Origin: a bacterium
Lineage (GTDB): Bacteria > Cyanobacteriota > Vampirovibrionia > Gastranaerophilales > Gastranaerophilaceae
Direction of reading: 5' to 3'
Assembly: GCA_024408905.1 (NCBI GenBank)
Contig: JAKSUP010000034.1
Coordinates: 1 to 9,345 of the forward strand
DNA: 9,345 nt
Below, one piece after another: positions 6,570-9,345 of the stretch. A model generated the notes under the pieces. It ran no database searches, was not told the DNA's origin, and saw only the letters and a list, made by a program, of their open reading frames with translations. The position numbers and the translations under genes are program-made. Position 1 is the stretch's first letter. The number at the start of each line of letters is the position of its first letter.

Positions 6570-8099
6570 ATGGTCAACTCTTGTATAACTAAAGATATAT
6601 ATAACATCGTTACAAGAAATTCGATTAAATTTGCTAAACAAAATCTTTTGGCAGAAGATTCAATTAAATTAGCGAAACACAATCTTGTGGCAAAGGATTT
6701 TGAACCAATAAATATATTTTCCGAGTCAACAAAGTCTACGAGAATTTATCGTTCTCCTAATCAAAATTGGTTTTTTAAACTTTTCAATATTTCTCATAAT
6801 AATTATGTAAAGGAACAAAATAAACATTTATTAGATGAAGTGACAAACTTTTATAAAGAAACTCAAAACATTTCTGATATTATGCATTTTGAAACAAATA
6901 AATCTATCATAGCCGAATACTTGAAGAAAACCCCTAAAGAACTCTTTTTAACAAAAAAAGAATATAGAGAATTTATCAATTTAATTAAGCAAAAAGGTCT
7001 TGTTAACAATATTAATGCCGATGATTTACCTTTAAAATACAAACAAATATATAAAGAATTAAAAATTTTACATAAAAAAAGTTATGATGAAGCTGAGCAA
7101 ATTTATTATAATCAGCATGGAATATTAAATCCTGACTTGATTACTATAAAATCTAAAATAAAACCACGTAAAATATCACTTGGAAAACAAGGAGATATAG
7201 TCCCTCGTTTAGGAGAACCAACAGATTCAAATCGATATACATTAGCTGAAATAAAAAAAATTCTTAGTGAATCTAATAGTATAATATTGGAAAATGATTC
7301 ATTTTTAAAAGACCACTATGAAATAAATGATGTATATGATTTGCCATTTAAATTTGCTTCTGCATCCTATAATTCGTATCTTAAAAATGGTAATGCATAC
7401 ATAAAGAATGAAGTTCCAAAATTGTTTCAAGATATTAATGAAACAGAATTATGGGAAGCTTTTGACATACTTTCAACTCATCTAAGAGGTAAAATCATGA
7501 GTTCTTTTCCAAAAAATTCGATTTTAACATTGAAAATTGGTGGCAAAGATTTTGATTGTATATCTCTGGGACATGGATTAGAAGGAAGTGTCTTTAGAAT
7601 AAGTAAAAAAGGTGAAAAACCGGTAATTTTAAAAACATACTTTGCCGATAGCGATTGCTCACGAAGTCTTGTATCATTTGCTCCATCAGGATTATATGGT
7701 GGACTTGGCATATTAAGAGAAGCAAACTTAGCAAAAGTTATTGATGTTCCACGACTTTATATGGCAAATCCAATCTATAAACCAATTGATGGTGTAAATA
7801 GTAGATATATGGGTGCATGGCAAATAGTTGAAGATGCGAAAACATGTAAACATCCCGGAGAAGGTCTAAAATTTAGGGATTGGCTGGAACAAAAAGGATT
7901 AAAATGGGATGATGATAAAACAGATGCTTGGATAAATGGTATATGTGTTGATACGGGATTTATTCGTGCAAAAGGTGCAAAATCTTATCTAAATGGTTGT
8001 TGGGGGGATAGTGGTATTAATAAAATTTATTCGAGATATTTAAATGGCGAATCCACTGAACAAATATTAAATTTTTTGAATAATTCTACAGTTGGTTAA
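6570..8099 (+). CDS. Unknown protein with kinase-like features, possibly two degenerate modules
   Basis: The protein has 509 residues and I do not recognise a named family. The C-terminal half has a protein-kinase-like N-lobe: glycine loop LGHGLEGSVFRI (333-344), VILKTY with Lys355 (352-357), a candidate helix-C glutamate in REANLAK (Glu384), and a hinge-like GAWQIVED (415-422). The C-lobe is short, with no HRD-type loop, and VDTG (460-463) is the only DFG-like match. The N-terminal half may repeat the layout in decayed form: RIYRSPNQNWFFKLF (58-72), an acidic helix (87-98), IIAEYL (113-118), and HGILNPDLI (183-191), which resembles HGDLHPGNI with Asp and Asn replaced. Residues 18-43 are a tandem 13-residue repeat. 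No signal peptide or membrane segment is seen. An in-frame TAA at 6558 rules out a longer start, and AGGG lies 6 nt before the ATG. It is bracketed by a 19-bp direct repeat, so acquisition as a unit is possible. The kinase link is motif-level inference. Confidence 0.85.
   Translation: MVNSCITKDIYNIVTRNSIKFAKQNLLAEDSIKLAKHNLVAKDFEPINIFSESTKSTRIYRSPNQNWFFKLFNISHNNYVKEQNKHLLDEVTNFYKETQNISDIMHFETNKSIIAEYLKKTPKELFLTKKEYREFINLIKQKGLVNNINADDLPLKYKQIYKELKILHKKSYDEAEQIYYNQHGILNPDLITIKSKIKPRKISLGKQGDIVPRLGEPTDSNRYTLAEIKKILSESNSIILENDSFLKDHYEINDVYDLPFKFASASYNSYLKNGNAYIKNEVPKLFQDINETELWEAFDILSTHLRGKIMSSFPKNSILTLKIGGKDFDCISLGHGLEGSVFRISKKGEKPVILKTYFADSDCSRSLVSFAPSGLYGGLGILREANLAKVIDVPRLYMANPIYKPIDGVNSRYMGAWQIVEDAKTCKHPGEGLKFRDWLEQKGLKWDDDKTDAWINGICVDTGFIRAKGAKSYLNGCWGDSGINKIYSRYLNGESTEQILNFLNNSTVG
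6621..6698 (+). repeat. In-frame tandem duplication of 39 bp (2 copies)
   Basis: Positions 6621-6659 and 6660-6698 align over their full length with a few substitutions. They encode SIKFAKQNLLAED and SIKLAKHNLVAKD (residues 18-30 and 31-43), which read as an amphipathic helix copied once. Confidence 0.85.
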
Positions 8100-8108
8100 T
8101 TCTTGTAG

Positions 8109-8127
8109 GTTAAGCACTGCTTGACAG
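8109..8127. repeat. Right copy of the 19-bp perfect direct repeat
   Basis: It is identical to 6305-6323 and begins 10 nt after the stop codon of the kinase-like gene. With one mismatch the similarity extends a few bases further upstream (GTAT versus GTAG). Confidence 0.9.
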
Positions 8128-8136
8128 TATGTAGGA

Positions 8137-8160
8137 TGGACAGAAGTGAAATAATGTCCA
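8137..8160. repeat. Hairpin, TGGACA/TGTCCA
   Basis: A perfect 6-bp inverted repeat encloses a 12-nt loop. No T run follows on either strand, so a terminator role is unlikely. Confidence 0.5.
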
Positions 8161-8259
8161 CGCTGACAATTCAAGGACTTTTGACAGACTTTTGCTGACT
8201 AAAATCGGACATTTCGGACTTTTGAAATCAAAAGATTTCCGACTGTTTAAATCGGCAAG

Positions 8260-8323
8260 AACTGGATTCTTCGGCACTTTGTGCCTCAGAATGACACAAA
8301 AATTTCCAATCAAAAGTCCAGTT
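8260..8323. repeat. Nested palindromic intergenic repeat (REP/MITE-like)
   Basis: The outer arms AACTGGA (8260-8266) and TCCAGTT (8317-8323) are perfectly complementary. Inside, ATTCT-tc-GGCAC-ttt-GTGCC-tc-AGAAT (8266-8292) forms a second stem with a symmetric internal loop. Units of the form GGATTCTTCG...CAGAATGACA are, from memory, common dispersed palindromes in many bacterial genomes. No open frame is associated with it. Confidence 0.65.
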
Positions 8324-8494
8324 AAAATATAAATTAACACTCGATTTGATAATAAACAACAGACGGTTTGATTATATTGAAAACAAATGTGACAAATTGT
8401 TTCTGTTGGTAGCAAATTTATTTTTTAGAAGTTTTAGCAAGTATATATAACACTTAAACACTTGTATTTTATATTTAAAAGTAAAGGGATATAT

Positions 8495-9345
8495 ATGCAA
8501 ATCAACAAAATTCAATCTTATGGCAACTCATTAGTAAATAACAGAGCAGTAGCGAATAACCACAACGCACAAACAAACCCAAGTTTTGGGAAAATACCGG
8601 TAGAGTTAGCACACAATGAGCTTAATGGACTTGATGCAATCTTATGTCTGTGCGCTCTTGATGTTTTATTGACACTCACACGTCATAGGTCAAACCCAAG
8701 TAATACTTCAACTAATGTTCAAGTTACTAATACATTACAAGTAGAACCAAAAACAGGACAAAAGAAAACCAATTATAATGATTATAAAAACAAATTATGT
8801 TTGGCATCGGAAGAAGATGTGAAATATTTATATGAAAAGGACATACCTGCAGAATATGCCGTCAAGTTTTATAACTATATGCAAGTAGCCCATAATAACA
8901 TTGTTCAAATGGCATTAGAAGAAAACCGTACATATGACTGCGTTGAATATGATGATATGCCAAGTATAGCTAAAGACATAGGAGCTTTTTATGAAGCAGG
9001 GTATGTCCCAGAACAAGCTGAACCGTTTTTACTTGAAATATATAAAAGAGATAGGCTATATACGTCTGAATTTGATATTAATAGGCATACGTCTTATCAA
9101 TATATGCATGTGGGACATCGATTTACACTGTCTGATGCATATAAGTTAATTAAAAATGGTATTTCTTTTGACGACATCGCATACGATGCAAGAACGATGG
9201 TAGACATTTATGAAAATAAATCTTATGATCGTTATGGAGGGACCAGTGATGGGTATGTACGTCATGATATTAAATATTCAACAAATGATCTTATTCTTAG
9301 ATACAAAGAACGTGTTGATGGATCTAAGAGTATTGCATCGACTTT
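8495..9345 (+). CDS. Unknown protein with polar NPSFGK N-terminus (3' end outside window)
   Basis: The frame is open from an ATG at 8495 to the window end, giving 283 residues with no stop, so the gene is cut by the window. AAAGGG lies about 6 nt before the ATG. Residues 1-33 are Asn-rich and polar and end in NPSFGK. Residues 45-61 are hydrophobic (GLDAILCLCALDVLLTL) and could be a single membrane segment or a buried helix. A Thr/Asn-rich linker (66-95) leads to a helical domain in which a short pattern recurs: YLYEKDIPAEYAVKFY (111-126), FYEAGYVPEQAEPFLLEIY (165-183) and LIKNGISFDDIAYDARTM (218-235), each a helix, a turn with a small or polar residue, then an acidic/Ala-containing helix. I do not recognise a family. 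The N-terminus resembles, from memory, those of many Gastranaerophilales proteins, where it might be a sorting signal; that is inference. Confidence 0.85.
   Translation, partial: MQINKIQSYGNSLVNNRAVANNHNAQTNPSFGKIPVELAHNELNGLDAILCLCALDVLLTLTRHRSNPSNTSTNVQVTNTLQVEPKTGQKKTNYNDYKNKLCLASEEDVKYLYEKDIPAEYAVKFYNYMQVAHNNIVQMALEENRTYDCVEYDDMPSIAKDIGAFYEAGYVPEQAEPFLLEIYKRDRLYTSEFDINRHTSYQYMHVGHRFTLSDAYKLIKNGISFDDIAYDARTMVDIYENKSYDRYGGTSDGYVRHDIKYSTNDLILRYKERVDGSKSIAST

Larger units (their letters stand above)
8100..8494. other. Repeat-rich intergenic region
   Basis: These 395 nt hold no credible gene; a minus-strand open frame across 8110-8415 runs through the palindromes and has no ribosome site or family features. 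Contents: the right copy of the 19-bp repeat, a TGGACA/TGTCCA hairpin (8137-8160), three copies of GGACTTTTGA (direct at 8175-8184 and 8216-8225, inverted at 8310-8319), two mutually exclusive hairpins at 8219-8239, and the nested palindrome at 8260-8323. No hairpin followed by a T run marks a clear terminator for the upstream gene. From about 8330 to 8494 the DNA is plain AT-rich sequence; TATAAC (8446-8451) is a possible -10 for the next gene with no good -35. Confidence 0.65.

Noticed and set aside
8128..8160. A promoter from the TTGACA in the right repeat copy.
   Set aside because: No -10-like hexamer lies 16-18 nt downstream, so the -35 match alone is not enough.
8110..8415. A 101-codon minus-strand frame in the repeat-rich intergenic region.
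   Set aside because: It is made of the palindromes and repeats read as codons, has no ribosome site and no recognisable domain.

Overview
The window is AT-rich bacterial DNA. Kdo activation (KdsB) and a lipobox lipoprotein point to a Gram-negative cell with an outer membrane. The rightmost protein begins with a polar N-terminus ending in Asn-Pro-Ser-Phe-Gly-Lys. From memory, such N-termini are frequent in gut Vampirovibrionia/Melainabacteria (Gastranaerophilales). This lineage call is a low-confidence inference; other uncultured didermic lineages remain possible.

Layout, left to right. (1) 1-117: tail of an unidentified plus-strand gene, convergent with the next block. (2) 131-1751, minus strand: a SAM methyltransferase then kdsB, 22 nt apart, behind a good promoter (perfect -10, 17-nt spacer) at 1786-1814. 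(3) 1816-4295, minus strand: a secreted protein with about 17 TPR units, coupled by a TAATG overlap to a small lipoprotein; probably an envelope pair. (4) 4357-6249, minus strand: a short ribosomal-protein transcription unit, promoter - structured leader - rpsH - rplF - 250-nt structured spacer - rplR - terminator. In most bacteria these three genes lie inside the long spc operon with rplE before and rpsE after. Here neither neighbour is present, and a promoter and a terminator bound the trio. (5) 6250-8494, plus strand: a 509-residue protein of unknown role with features of two degenerate kinase-like modules. It is bracketed by two perfect copies of a 19-bp repeat and followed by an intergenic region packed with hairpins and short repeats. 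(6) 8495-9345, plus strand: the first 283 codons of an unrecognised protein that runs off the window.

The left two thirds are housekeeping and envelope genes. The right third looks like accessory DNA. The points most worth following up are the repeat-bracketed kinase-like gene, the detached ribosomal-protein trio, and the large hairpin that starts at the rplF stop codon and fills much of the rplF-rplR spacer. No rRNA, tRNA, CRISPR array, transposase or integrase gene was seen.
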